Shown here: positions 17,132-25,062 of the stretch, piece by piece | Layout: each line of letters starts with the position of its first letter | Position numbering within the stretch: position 1 is the stretch's first letter | Origin: an uncultured Eubacteriales bacterium | GTDB lineage: Bacteria > Bacillota > Clostridia > Lachnospirales > Anaerotignaceae | Direction of reading: 5' to 3' | Assembly: GCA_900546215.1 (NCBI GenBank) | Contig: URCD01000009.1 | Span: 1 to 46,981, forward strand | Length of the DNA stretch: 46,981 nt | The notes under the pieces: model-generated | What the model was told of the DNA's origin: nothing | What the model saw: only the letters and a program-made list of their open reading frames with translations | Databases searched by the model: none | Made by a program: the position numbers and the translations under genes

Positions 17132-17150
17132 ATTATCAGTCCTTTCAGTT

Positions 17151-17199
17151 GGCTAGCGATTACTAGCCTTATTATAGCTAGCATTTACTAGCCTGTCAA
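17151..17199 (-). promoter_or_regulatory. Perfect consensus promoter with two TetR operators
   Basis: On the reverse strand, TTGACA (17199-17194) and TATAAT (17176-17171) are 17 bases apart, a full consensus match. The spacer holds GCTAG-N6-CTAGC (17177-17192). A second copy GGCTAG-N6-CTAGCC (17151-17168) covers the start site, with centres 25 bases apart. This layout fits tight repression by the TetR protein. Confidence 0.88.
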
Positions 17200-17235
17200 G
17201 GGGATAATAAATAATGGCTGTACTGCATGCATTTA

Positions 17236-17244
17236 TGCTATACT
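17236..17244 (+). promoter_or_regulatory. Extended -10 promoter of the SLOG gene
   Basis: TGC-TATACT is an extended -10 element, 21 bases upstream of ATG 17266. The -35 region is weak. GCATGC lies just upstream. Confidence 0.5.
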
Positions 17245-17265
17245 TGGTTTATGAGGTGATTACGT

Positions 17266-17796
17266 ATGCATACCTGCGCTTTTACAGGCCATAGGCCGGA
17301 GGGATTTAAATTTGGATATGACGAGGACAGCCCGCTGTGCGCCGCCCTCAAATTCGCTCTGCAAAGGGAGATTGAAAACGCTTACGAAATGGGCGTGAGG
17401 GAGTTTCTCACCGGCTGTGCCCTTGGGGTAGACATGTGGGCGGGAGAGTCAGTGCTTAACATGAGACGAAAAAGGACGGATATAAGGCTTGTGGGAGTTG
17501 TGCCCTTTAAGGGGCAGGAGAAGCGCTGGGGACCTCAGCAGAGGGAAAGATATAACGCTCTGCTTGAAAACGCGGACGAGGTTATAACGGTCTGCGGAAA
17601 TTTCAGCAGGTCGGCCTATCTTGCCAGGGACCGCTATATGGCCGAAAGGGCGGATATGCTGATAGCAGTGTACGACCGAAGCAGAAGCGGCAGCGGCACC
17701 GGCTATACAGTCAGATACGCGCTGAAGCTGGACAGACCCGTTGTAATAATTGAGCCTGACACGCTGGATGTGACCAGGATGAATTTTAAAGACTAA
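17266..17796 (+). CDS. YpsA-like (DUF1273) SLOG-superfamily protein
   Basis: 176 aa, the length of the family. Conserved signatures are FTGHRPEGF near the N-terminus, the nucleotide-site-like GCALGVDMWAGE (about 50-61), YMAERADMLIAVYD and SGTGYTVRYAL. SLOG proteins have a Rossmann-like fold and are thought to sense or process nucleotides or ADP-ribose derivatives; the specific ligand of this family is not settled. The start follows GAGGTGAT by 5 bases. The gene is alone, divergent from the radical SAM operon. A distant relative fused to an HTH lies at 40846. Confidence 0.88.
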   Translation: MHTCAFTGHRPEGFKFGYDEDSPLCAALKFALQREIENAYEMGVREFLTGCALGVDMWAGESVLNMRRKRTDIRLVGVVPFKGQEKRWGPQQRERYNALLENADEVITVCGNFSRSAYLARDRYMAERADMLIAVYDRSRSGSGTGYTVRYALKLDRPVVIIEPDTLDVTRMNFKD

Positions 17797-17989
17797 AGCC
17801 CGTTGAAAACGAGCAGAGGGTCGGAAGCAAAAAAACGCCGTATTTTCAAGGCAAGGAGCGCGGCCTCGGCTTTGGCGCAAGCAGTCGGAGGACAGGCAGG
17901 AGACAAACAGAGGACAGTCAGGCGGCAACAAATAAAGAATTTAAAGAATTTAAAGAATATTAAGAAAAGTAATACGCGCGAGGAAAAAT

Positions 17990-18019
17990 GGGAGACAGGA
18001 GAATTTCTGCCTCCCGTTT
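17990..18019 (+). terminator. Terminator downstream of the SLOG gene
   Basis: Stem GGGAGaCAG/CTGcCTCCC with one mismatch, followed by GTTTT. The 190 bases between the SLOG stop and this hairpin hold a purine-rich stretch with an AATTTAAAG microrepeat and no credible gene. Confidence 0.6.
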
Positions 18020-18021
18020 TG

Positions 18022-18519
18022 CTATCTTTGGTATTTTTCAATTATGCCGCAGGCTATTTTATCGCCTGAGTCGCCGGAGGGCTGTGTTGTGAAGTTATCG
18101 GGCTTGGAATGGATTATTACCGTTCGGCCGATAACCTCCTCCGCTGTAAATCTTTCGCTTAAAAACGACATAAAGGCGTAGCCGCTGTTGGAAAACAGCG
18201 GGGGTAAATCGCCGGCATGGCAGGGGTGCGGCTGGTTTGTGGGATTATAATGGCCGCCGGCTGACAAAAAGGCGTCCTTGGTGTTTCCGGCGCAGCGGTC
18301 TCCCTCGTGGATATGAAAACCGAATACTCCGCAGGGCCTTACCTCAGGCAGGCCGAGTATGTCGGCAACCACAAGTGTGCCGGTGCCTGTATTAAAAAAA
18401 AATACCATGCCCTTTAGCTGCGGATTAAGGGGGTCGCCCTTTAAATGCGACACGGCGTCCGGCTTAAAGCCCATTATGTCCTTGAAAAATTTTAATCTCT
18501 CTGTTGAGCAGTTTCTCAT
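18022..18519 (-). CDS. sodC: Cu/Zn superoxide dismutase family protein
   Basis: 165 aa. All metal ligands can be read: Cu sites H69 and H71 (FHIHEG), bridging H90 (GGHYNP), H137 (IIHSKPD), and Zn ligands H98, H101 and D104 in QPHPCHAGD. The two cysteines of the conserved disulphide fit C76 and C157. The position of the active-site Arg that guides superoxide (SRLACG in classical enzymes) is Lys here (DKIACG). No signal peptide is present, unlike most bacterial SodC, so it should be cytoplasmic. In an anaerobe it would scavenge superoxide during air exposure. The start has AAGGG 9 bases upstream. Confidence 0.88.
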   Translation of the reverse strand: MRNCSTERLKFFKDIMGFKPDAVSHLKGDPLNPQLKGMVFFFNTGTGTLVVADILGLPEVRPCGVFGFHIHEGDRCAGNTKDAFLSAGGHYNPTNQPHPCHAGDLPPLFSNSGYAFMSFLSERFTAEEVIGRTVIIHSKPDNFTTQPSGDSGDKIACGIIEKYQR

Positions 18520-18582
18520 TTTTTTCGTCCCTTCAAGCCTTCTTGCTGATAATTTATGCCGGCCTGCTTTTCCATGTTACAG

Positions 18583-18612
18583 TTGACAAGCCTAGTCTAA
18601 TGGTGTAGACTA
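18583..18612 (+). promoter_or_regulatory. Promoter and BlaI-type operator
   Basis: TTGACA (18583-18588) and TAGACT (18606-18611) with a 17-base spacer. The perfect dyad TAGTCTA-ATGGTG-TAGACTA (18593-18612) overlaps the spacer and -10. A second, imperfect AGACTAA...TTAGAC lies just downstream. Both are expected targets of the BlaI-like repressor. Confidence 0.85.
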
Positions 18613-18647
18613 AAAATAAGACTAATACGTTAGACCGGAGGGATACG

Positions 18648-19010
18648 ATGAAAATACCTGATATTTACGAAAGCGAGTACCGCTTCTGCCTCATCCTGTG
18701 GGAGAACGAGCCGGTATCAAGCGGAGAGCTTGTGAAGCTGTGCGCCAAGAGGCTGGAGTGGAAAAAATCCACAACATACACGGTTATAAAACGCCTTTCC
18801 CAAAGGGGAGTGCTTAAAAACGAGAACGGCATAGTTACCTCGCTGGTATCAAAGGACGAGGTGCAGATGGCCGAGAGCAGGCAGTTTGTGGAAAAAAACT
18901 TCGGCGGCTCGCTTCCGGGCTTTATAGCGGCCTTTACAAGCGGCGGCAGGCTTACAAGCGAGGAGGCGGAGCAAATACGCAGACTGATAGACGAGAGTGA
19001 GGAGGGATAG
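18648..19010 (+). CDS. BlaI/MecI/CopY-family repressor
   Basis: 120 aa. The winged helix is typical (SEYRFCLILWENEPVSSGEL, KKSTTYTVIKRLSQRGVL, ENGIVTSLVSKDE), followed by the C-terminal dimerisation helices. In the classical system the repressor is inactivated when the partner M56 membrane peptidase is activated. That partner starts 2 bases after this stop codon, with its ribosome binding site inside the 3' end of this gene, so the two are translationally coupled. Confidence 0.9.
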   Translation: MKIPDIYESEYRFCLILWENEPVSSGELVKLCAKRLEWKKSTTYTVIKRLSQRGVLKNENGIVTSLVSKDEVQMAESRQFVEKNFGGSLPGFIAAFTSGGRLTSEEAEQIRRLIDESEEG

Positions 19011-19011
19011 C

Positions 19012-20292
19012 ATGCGGGGACTGTTTTTGGATATAATAAACCTGAGCGCCGCTGCGTCCTATATGATTGCCGCGGTAATAGTCCTGAGACCTGTGATAAA
19101 ATCCCCCAAAAGCATAAGATGCCTAATGTGGCTGCTTGTGCTTATAAGGCTTGTGTGCCCGGTGAGCTTTACAAGCCCGGTATCCCTCATACCCCAGGGA
19201 GGGGCTGTAATTGCGGAGGAGGGCTACGCTTATCCGTCTGACAAAGGGATTAAGCCGTTAAACGCTGAGGCCGAGGCTGCTTCGGGCTTGGATACAGGTG
19301 CTGTGCTTACGGCGGTCTGGCTGACAGGCACAGCGGTGATGGCGGGCATGGCGGCGGCAGGCTATTTCAGGCTTAAAAGGGAAACGGCGGAGGCTGTGCC
19401 GGAGGGCGGCGTTTACAGGTGCGCAGTACAAACGCCGTTTGTAATGGGACTGCTTAGGCCGAGGATATATATTCCCTTCGGTGTTAAAAGCGGGTATGCG
19501 GCAGCACATGAGAGGGCGCATATAGAGCGCGGAGACCATGTGCTGAAGGCCGCTGCGTTCGCCGTTTTATGTCTGCACTGGTTTAATCCGTTTGTGTGGG
19601 CGGCCTATTTTCTTATGAGCAGGGATATTGAAATGGCCTGCGACGAGAGGGTAATAAAGGGCCTGGATAGTCAGGGCAGAAGGGAATATTCGCTGGCTTT
19701 GCTGGAGTTTTCGTCAAAACCGACGGCGCACTGCCCGCTGGCCTTCGGAGAGGTCGGTGTGAAGGGAAGGATTAAAAGCATACTTGGCTACAAAAAGCCG
19801 AGGCTTTTGGCGCTGGCTTCGGCCGCGCTTCTCTGCCTTGCGGCGGCAACGCTGTTTATGACAAATCCCGGAAAAAAGCCTGACGCCCAGGCATATGAGG
19901 CCAGTGAAATTATCTTTGTAAATCCACTGTCCTCCCAGGCGTATATGCTGGATACGATACCCTATTACTACGTGAGCGGCGACAGAATACTGTATCAGCA
20001 GGACAGGGGAGAAAGCCAATGGGAGGAAATAGGGACGCTGTCAGAATATACTGAAAATATGGACGGGTATATTGCCTCGCTGGTGCTTGACGACGGAAGA
20101 GCCGCCGGCATACTTGAGGAGGCTGACAAATATTTGGCTGGAAATTACATGCTGCTTGAGGACGACGGCAGGATATATATATCGGGGCTTAATAACAAAA
20201 GCATCTGGTTCATTGCGGAGCTGGTCCCGATGAAGGACGCCGTGTCCGGATTGAGCCGGACAGACGTGGGCATGGGAAAAACGCTTACCTAA
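19012..20292 (+). CDS. M56 family (BlaR1-like) membrane metallopeptidase
   Basis: 426 aa from ATG 19012, 8 bases after GAGGAGG; the frame also extends to 18997 inside the repressor gene. Hydrophobic helices lie near residues 8-28, 35-55 and 95-115. The zinc site is H166-ERA-H170 followed by E207 in EMACDERV. The preceding PFVMGLLRPRIYIP is the M56 signature. A further helix (about 255-280) leads to a ~145-residue tail that lacks the SxxK/SxN/KTG motifs of a penicillin sensor, so beta-lactams are an unlikely signal. It probably cleaves the adjacent BlaI-like repressor in response to an unknown envelope cue. Confidence 0.88.
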   Translation: MRGLFLDIINLSAAASYMIAAVIVLRPVIKSPKSIRCLMWLLVLIRLVCPVSFTSPVSLIPQGGAVIAEEGYAYPSDKGIKPLNAEAEAASGLDTGAVLTAVWLTGTAVMAGMAAAGYFRLKRETAEAVPEGGVYRCAVQTPFVMGLLRPRIYIPFGVKSGYAAAHERAHIERGDHVLKAAAFAVLCLHWFNPFVWAAYFLMSRDIEMACDERVIKGLDSQGRREYSLALLEFSSKPTAHCPLAFGEVGVKGRIKSILGYKKPRLLALASAALLCLAAATLFMTNPGKKPDAQAYEASEIIFVNPLSSQAYMLDTIPYYYVSGDRILYQQDRGESQWEEIGTLSEYTENMDGYIASLVLDDGRAAGILEEADKYLAGNYMLLEDDGRIYISGLNNKSIWFIAELVPMKDAVSGLSRTDVGMGKTLT

Positions 20293-20314
20293 GCGAGCTT
20301 TAAGGAGGACGGCA

Positions 20315-20971
20315 ATGAACAGCGGATTGTTTGAGGAACTGAGACGAAAAGAGGAAACAGGGTATTATGCGGACATGGTTTACGAGGACAGCAGCCTGGC
20401 CGCTGATTTGATAGAGATTGTAAAGGAGGACGGCTCGGCCGTAAAATATACGGCTGAAAAGACGATCAGGTATCTCAGCGAAAAAAGCCCGGAGCTGATT
20501 TACCCGTATTTTGACAGAATCGCGGAGCTTTTGGACAGCGGGAACAAGTTTATAAAATGGGGCGCTGTAATAACGCTTGCGAACCTGCTGGCAGTCGATA
20601 CGCTGGGTAAATGGGAGGGCGTAAGCAAAAGGTATATTGAGTGCTACCGCTCCTGCGACATTGTGGAGTTTTCAAACGCGGTGGAAAGCCTGCCTAAAAT
20701 TTTAAAGGCATATCCGGCCGAGGAAAAAAATATTATGCCTCTTCTTCTGAACGTGGACAGCAGGAAATTTCTGCATAAGGGAGAATATTCGAGAGAGTGC
20801 GTAAACGTGGCTAAGGAAAAGGTTATAGACTGCTTTATCCTGATTTATGAAAAATCCCCCTATAAGGCGTGGATTAAGGACTTTGTTGTAGAGTGCAGGG
20901 AGAATGAGAGAAAACAGGTAAGAACAAAAACCAAACGGTTTTGGAGAAAATACGGATACAGGGAAATTTAG
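20315..20971 (+). CDS. Alpha-helical HEAT-like repeat protein
   Basis: 218 aa, almost wholly helical. Repeating helix pairs (DGSAVKYTAEKTIRYLSE, FIKWGAVITLANLL, VEFSNAVESLPKIL, REVEC-type final helices) resemble HEAT or armadillo repeats, which mediate protein contacts; the tail is highly basic (KQVRTKTKRFWRKYG). No enzyme motif is seen. It starts 23 bases after the M56 gene with a TAAGGAGG ribosome binding site, so it is the third gene of the BlaI operon and a candidate effector or regulator of that system. Confidence 0.7.
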   Translation: MNSGLFEELRRKEETGYYADMVYEDSSLAADLIEIVKEDGSAVKYTAEKTIRYLSEKSPELIYPYFDRIAELLDSGNKFIKWGAVITLANLLAVDTLGKWEGVSKRYIECYRSCDIVEFSNAVESLPKILKAYPAEEKNIMPLLLNVDSRKFLHKGEYSRECVNVAKEKVIDCFILIYEKSPYKAWIKDFVVECRENERKQVRTKTKRFWRKYGYREI

Positions 20972-20973
20972 CA

Positions 20974-21000
20974 AAAGGTGGGATAGAAATCCCGCCTTTT
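20974..21000 (+). terminator. Terminator of the BlaI/M56/HEAT operon
   Basis: 11-bp stem AAAGGTGGGAT/ATCCCGCCTTT with one wobble, followed by TTTTATTTTT. A lone TATAAT (21008-21013) follows, without a good -35, as the only promoter-like signal before the phage cluster. Confidence 0.85.
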
Positions 21001-21036
21001 ATTTTTATATAATCGTTTCAGAAGGGAGGGAGGCCC

Positions 21037-21363
21037 ATGACCCAGAGGGAGAGGGAGAAGCTTGACCCGCTTATTAGGGCTGCCGACAACATGGCCGTAA
21101 TTTTGGAAAATATATCGGCTGATGAAGCGCAGTTCACCTCCGAGGGGCGGACCAATGTCACTGCCGTAAAAACTATGACAGCGGCTATGAAGGAGCTGAT
21201 TTCCGTAATCAGAAACCTGAACGAACTTCCTTCCAAGGCGGAGCGCGAGGCCTCAAAAATGGCAAAGGAGAAATTCGAGCTGGATAAGAGGCGAAGCGAG
21301 GGGGAGGAAAAGGACGGCCAGATACGACTGGTTGTCGAGTGCGGGGAGGACCTCAGCATATAA
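21037..21363 (+). CDS. Phage protein, probable small terminase-position protein
   Basis: 108 aa, fully helical and charged, directly upstream of the large terminase gene, the place of the small terminase subunit that recognises DNA for packaging. The sequence (DNMAVILENISADEAQF, MKELISVIRNLNELPSK) shows no clear HTH that I can recognise, so the assignment is by position. It is the first gene of the phage cluster and has a GAAGGGAGGGAGG ribosome binding site. Arg/Leu codon use is like that of the flanking host genes. Confidence 0.5.
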   Translation: MTQREREKLDPLIRAADNMAVILENISADEAQFTSEGRTNVTAVKTMTAAMKELISVIRNLNELPSKAEREASKMAKEKFELDKRRSEGEEKDGQIRLVVECGEDLSI

Positions 21364-21387
21364 CGGGTGAAGGGGACGGCTTGCGGT

Positions 21388-22767
21388 ATGGAAGGCGGTG
21401 ATTGTCTGGATATTTTCATAGAACAGCCAAATGAGAAGCAAAGGCTGTTTCTCCTTGACAGGCATAAGCATATAGCCTTCGGGGGAGCGCGCGGAGGCGG
21501 CAAAAGCTGGGCCGTAAGGACAAAGGCCAAGCTTTTGGCCTTCCGATACGCGGGAATAAGACTGCTGATAGTCAGAAGAAGCTATCCGGAGCTTATGAAC
21601 AACCACATCAATATTCTTAGAAATGAGCTTGCCGGGGCCGCCGTATATAACGACAGGGACAAAATATTAAGGTTTATGAACGGCAGCACCGTCAACTTCA
21701 TGTACTGCGACAGGGACGGCGACCTTGACAGAATTCAGGGCGTTGAGTACGACGTGATATTCATTGACGAGGCCACGCAGCTGTCGGAGTACCAGATGAA
21801 AAGCATAGCTGCCTGCGTAAGGGGAGTAAACCCATTTCCAAAGCGTGTTTACTACACCTGCAATCCGGGAGGAAGGGGACACGGCTACATAAAAAGGCTT
21901 TTTGTGGACAGGCGCTTTAAGGACGGGGAAAACCCGGAGGACTACAGCTTTATCCAATCGCTTGTAAGCGACAATACTGCCCTTATGAAGGCCCAGCCAG
22001 ACTACGTTAAGCAGCTTGAGGCGCTTCCGCCTAAGCTTAGGGAGGCGTGGCTTTACGGCAAATGGGATATATTCGACGGGCAGTTTTTTGAGGATTTTGT
22101 AATTGGCAATGAAATAGAAAAAAGTGAACTGCGCTTCACACATGTAATAAAGCCCTTTGACATCAGCAGGGGCGAGGCAAGGGGCTGGAAGCTGTACCGC
22201 AGCTATGATTTCGGCTACAACAGGCCGTTTTCCTGCGCGTGGTGGGCTGTGGACTACGACGGGGTAATATACCGCATACTTGAGCTTTACGGCTGTACAA
22301 GCACTCCCAACGAGGGAGTAAGATGGACGCCGGAAAAGCAGTTTGAGGAAATCAGCCGAATGGAGAGAGAGCACCCGTGGCTTAAGGGCAGGGACATCCA
22401 GGGCGTGGCCGACCCGTCGATTTGGGACGCCAGCAGAGGCGAGTCCGTGGCGGACACGGCGGCAAGGTACGGAGTGTATTTTACTCCCGGGGACAACAAG
22501 CGCATAGCGGGCTGGATGCAGTGCCATTACCGTTTGCAGTTTGACAGCGAGGGCTATCCGAGAATGTATGTGTTTGAAAACTGCAGGGCGTTCATAAGAA
22601 CGGTGCCACTGCTTACCTCCAGCGCGTCAAACCCGGAGGATTTGGATACATCGGGAGAGGATCACGCCGCCGACGAATGGAGGTATTTCTGCATGGACAG
22701 ACCCATAAGGCCAATTGTAAGGGAGGAAAAAAGGATTATTTCCGACCCCCTTAATATGCTGGTGTGA
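21388..22767 (+). CDS. terL: Phage terminase large subunit
   Basis: 459 aa from ATG 21388. Walker A is GGARGGGKS (32-40). Walker B is VIFIDEA with D127 and E128. The motor coupling segment is YTCNPGGRGHGYIKRLF. The C-terminal nuclease shows D274 (YDFGYNRPF), D342 (VADPSIWD) and D429 (AADEW), the expected acidic triad. Both ATPase and nuclease look intact, so packaging activity is plausible. A GTG at 21367 is an alternative start without a better ribosome binding site. The AAGGCGGTGATT just inside the gene could even favour a later start, so the first few codons are uncertain. Confidence 0.93.
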   Translation: MEGGDCLDIFIEQPNEKQRLFLLDRHKHIAFGGARGGGKSWAVRTKAKLLAFRYAGIRLLIVRRSYPELMNNHINILRNELAGAAVYNDRDKILRFMNGSTVNFMYCDRDGDLDRIQGVEYDVIFIDEATQLSEYQMKSIAACVRGVNPFPKRVYYTCNPGGRGHGYIKRLFVDRRFKDGENPEDYSFIQSLVSDNTALMKAQPDYVKQLEALPPKLREAWLYGKWDIFDGQFFEDFVIGNEIEKSELRFTHVIKPFDISRGEARGWKLYRSYDFGYNRPFSCAWWAVDYDGVIYRILELYGCTSTPNEGVRWTPEKQFEEISRMEREHPWLKGRDIQGVADPSIWDASRGESVADTAARYGVYFTPGDNKRIAGWMQCHYRLQFDSEGYPRMYVFENCRAFIRTVPLLTSSASNPEDLDTSGEDHAADEWRYFCMDRPIRPIVREEKRIISDPLNMLV

Positions 22768-22799
22768 CAGGGAATTATTAAAATCAGGAGGGTAATAGC

Positions 22800-24632
22800 A
22801 TGAACGCTGTAAGAGAGGCAATTGGGGAGCAGGAGCTTCGTGAGGCCAACACAATTTTAAGGAAATATAAAAGCGGAAAAACAGCCCTTGAAAACAAAAC
22901 AATTGAGAACGAGCAGTGGTGGAAGCTGAGGCACTGGCGCTACATGAAGGGCGGCGGGGACGAGCTTAAGCCGGCTTCGGCATGGCTGTTCAACGTAATT
23001 ATAAATAAGCATGCCGACGGCATTGAGGCCTTTCCGGAGCCTAACGTGCTTCCCAGGGAGGAAAGCGACAGGGAGGAGGCGTCCAGGCTGTCCTCAATTA
23101 TCCCGGCAGTGCTGGAGCAGAACGACTTTGAGGAAACCTATTCCGACGTGCTGTGGCAGAAGCTGAAAACGGGTACAGGAATATACGGCGTTTTCTGGGA
23201 CCCGTCCAAGCTTAACGGACTTGGAGACATCGCAATAAAAAAGGTGGATATACTGAATCTTTTCTGGGAGCCGGGCATTATGGATTTGCAGAAGAGCAGA
23301 AACGTTTTCACAACAGAGCTGGCCGACAACGACGTGCTGGAGGCGCTGTATCCAAAGCTAAAGGGAAAGCTGGGCGGAAACGGCGTGACAACGGCAAAAT
23401 ACATTTACGATGACGCGGTGGACACCAGCGGCAAAAGCCTTGTGGTGGACTGGTACTACAGAAAATACAGCGGCGGAAAATGTGTTCTGCACTACTGCAA
23501 ATATGTGAATACAACGGTAATATATGCGACCGAAAACGACATCGAAAGGCCGATTGTCGGGGAGGACGAGAACGGCGCTGTGCTTTACGGGCCAAGCAGG
23601 GCCCAAAGGGGCTGGTACGACCACGGAAAATATCCCTTTGTGTTTGACAGGCTGTTTCCCTCCGAGGGCACGCCCTGCGGCTTCGGCTACATAGACGTGT
23701 GCAAAAACGCCCAGGAGCAGATTGACAGGCTAAATCAGGCGATAGTCAAAAACGCCGTCATGGCGGCTGCTCCAAGGTTTTTTATAAGGGGAGACGGAAG
23801 CGTTAACGAAAAGGAATTTGCCGACTGGACAAAGCCAATTGTGCATGTTAACGGCAATCTGGGCGCCGACAGCATAAGACCAATAGACGTGCCGAATTTG
23901 GGCGAAATATACATGGCGGTGCTCAACTCCAAGGTGGAGGAGCTGAGGCAGACCGCAGGAAATAACGAGGCGTCCACGGGAAACACGCCATCAGGAGTAA
24001 CGGCGGCCTCGGCCATTGCGGCGCTTCAGGAGGCTGCGGGAAAAACCTCAAGGGCAAGCACGCTGTCGGCCTACAGAGCATACAGCCGTGTTATTTCTCA
24101 GGTGATAGAGCTTATAAGGCAGTTTTACGACCTTCCAAGACAGTTTAGAATTACAGGGCCGGTGGGCGAGGATATGTACGTTTCCTACGACAACAGCGGC
24201 ATAAGGGCAGAAGGAGGAAGCTATCCCGCCCCTCCTGTATTCGATATAAAGGTATCCGCGCAGAGGAAAAACGTATACTCTAAGGTTCAGCAGAACGAGC
24301 TTGCGCTGGAGCTGTACCAGAGCGGCTGCTTTAATCCCAGCCTTGCGGACCAGGCCCTTCTTCTTTTGGACACAATGGACTTTGACGGAAGGGAACGGCT
24401 CATAAGAAAAATCCGGGAGAACAGCGGTCTTACACAAAGGCTGGACACGTACAGGCAGCTTGCGCTTGCGCTGGCGGCACAGTATGACGCCGAGGTTTAC
24501 AGCAGGCTTGCCTCGGAGGATGAACCCACGGGAGCACAGCCGAAAAAAGGCGTAAAAAGACGAGCCGGCGGTGAATCCGCGGTTACGCTTAAGGCAAGAA
24601 AAAGGACGGCGCAGACAACAATGCCAAGATAA
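22800..24632 (+). CDS. Phage portal protein (P22-like, podovirus type)
   Basis: 610 aa. The position after TerL and sequence blocks such as NEQWWKLRHWRYM, ASAWLFNVIINKHAD, FWEPGIMDLQKSRNVF, PFVFDRLFPSEGTPCGFGYID and AQEQIDRLNQAIVKNA fit the large portal proteins of short-tailed phages with N4-gp56-type capsids. It forms the dodecameric DNA gate at the capsid vertex. The C-terminal ~40 residues are Lys/Arg-rich. The start follows AGGAGGGT by 7 bases. The ORF is full length without interruption. Confidence 0.85.
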   Translation: MNAVREAIGEQELREANTILRKYKSGKTALENKTIENEQWWKLRHWRYMKGGGDELKPASAWLFNVIINKHADGIEAFPEPNVLPREESDREEASRLSSIIPAVLEQNDFEETYSDVLWQKLKTGTGIYGVFWDPSKLNGLGDIAIKKVDILNLFWEPGIMDLQKSRNVFTTELADNDVLEALYPKLKGKLGGNGVTTAKYIYDDAVDTSGKSLVVDWYYRKYSGGKCVLHYCKYVNTTVIYATENDIERPIVGEDENGAVLYGPSRAQRGWYDHGKYPFVFDRLFPSEGTPCGFGYIDVCKNAQEQIDRLNQAIVKNAVMAAAPRFFIRGDGSVNEKEFADWTKPIVHVNGNLGADSIRPIDVPNLGEIYMAVLNSKVEELRQTAGNNEASTGNTPSGVTAASAIAALQEAAGKTSRASTLSAYRAYSRVISQVIELIRQFYDLPRQFRITGPVGEDMYVSYDNSGIRAEGGSYPAPPVFDIKVSAQRKNVYSKVQQNELALELYQSGCFNPSLADQALLLLDTMDFDGRERLIRKIRENSGLTQRLDTYRQLALALAAQYDAEVYSRLASEDEPTGAQPKKGVKRRAGGESAVTLKARKRTAQTTMPR

Positions 24633-24645
24633 AGGAGGAAAAGCA

Positions 24646-25044
24646 ATGGAGGATTTAAGCAGGGACAGCCAAAACGAGACGGCGAGAAAAAGGCTGATGG
24701 AAATTATGGACGAGGCCGAGGAGGCGAAAAAGCTTTATCCGTCGCTGAACCTGGACAGGGAATTTGAAAACCCTGTATTCAGAAGGCTGATGGTTTCGGG
24801 AGTGCCGGTGGTTTCCGCATACGAGCTTATACACAGAGATGAGGTAAACCTCATGCTTGTGGAAAGGGCCGTTAAGCAGGCTGAAAAGAGGATTTCGGCG
24901 GCAATACAGTCGGGAGCGGCAAGACCGAATGAAAACGGGGCTTCATCGGCACTTCAGACAGAAACGGACCCGAGAAGGCTTTCAAAGGCCGACAGAAAAG
25001 ACATTAAGGACAGAGTCACAAGAGGGGAAAGGGTATACCTTTAA
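24646..25044 (+). CDS. Phage scaffold-like small protein
   Basis: 132 aa from ATG 24646, 7 bases after AAAGGAGG; the upstream frame extension overlaps the portal gene. It is an acidic and helical N-terminal half (MDEAEEAKKLYPSLNLDREFENPVF), a helix with AVKQAEKRISAAIQSGAARPNENG, and a basic C-terminus (LSKADRKDIKDRVTRGERVY). A basic C-terminal helix right before the capsid gene is the usual plan of scaffolding proteins, which shape the procapsid and leave. Assignment is by position and general features. Confidence 0.6.
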   Translation: MEDLSRDSQNETARKRLMEIMDEAEEAKKLYPSLNLDREFENPVFRRLMVSGVPVVSAYELIHRDEVNLMLVERAVKQAEKRISAAIQSGAARPNENGASSALQTETDPRRLSKADRKDIKDRVTRGERVYL

Positions 25045-25062
25045 TCAGAAAGGAATGATTGG

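Noticed and set aside
17803..18069. 88-codon plus-strand frame after the SLOG gene
   Set aside because: Low-complexity Lys/Asn-rich sequence, no ribosome binding site, and it overlaps the terminator and the end of sodC.
18997..19011. Upstream start of the M56 peptidase inside the repressor gene
   Set aside because: The GAGGAGG site lies at 18998-19004 and fits ATG 19012; a start at 18997 would precede it.
21667..22527. 286-codon reverse-strand open frame
   Set aside because: It lies wholly inside terL, has no ribosome binding site or recognisable motif, and mirrors the terL codon pattern.
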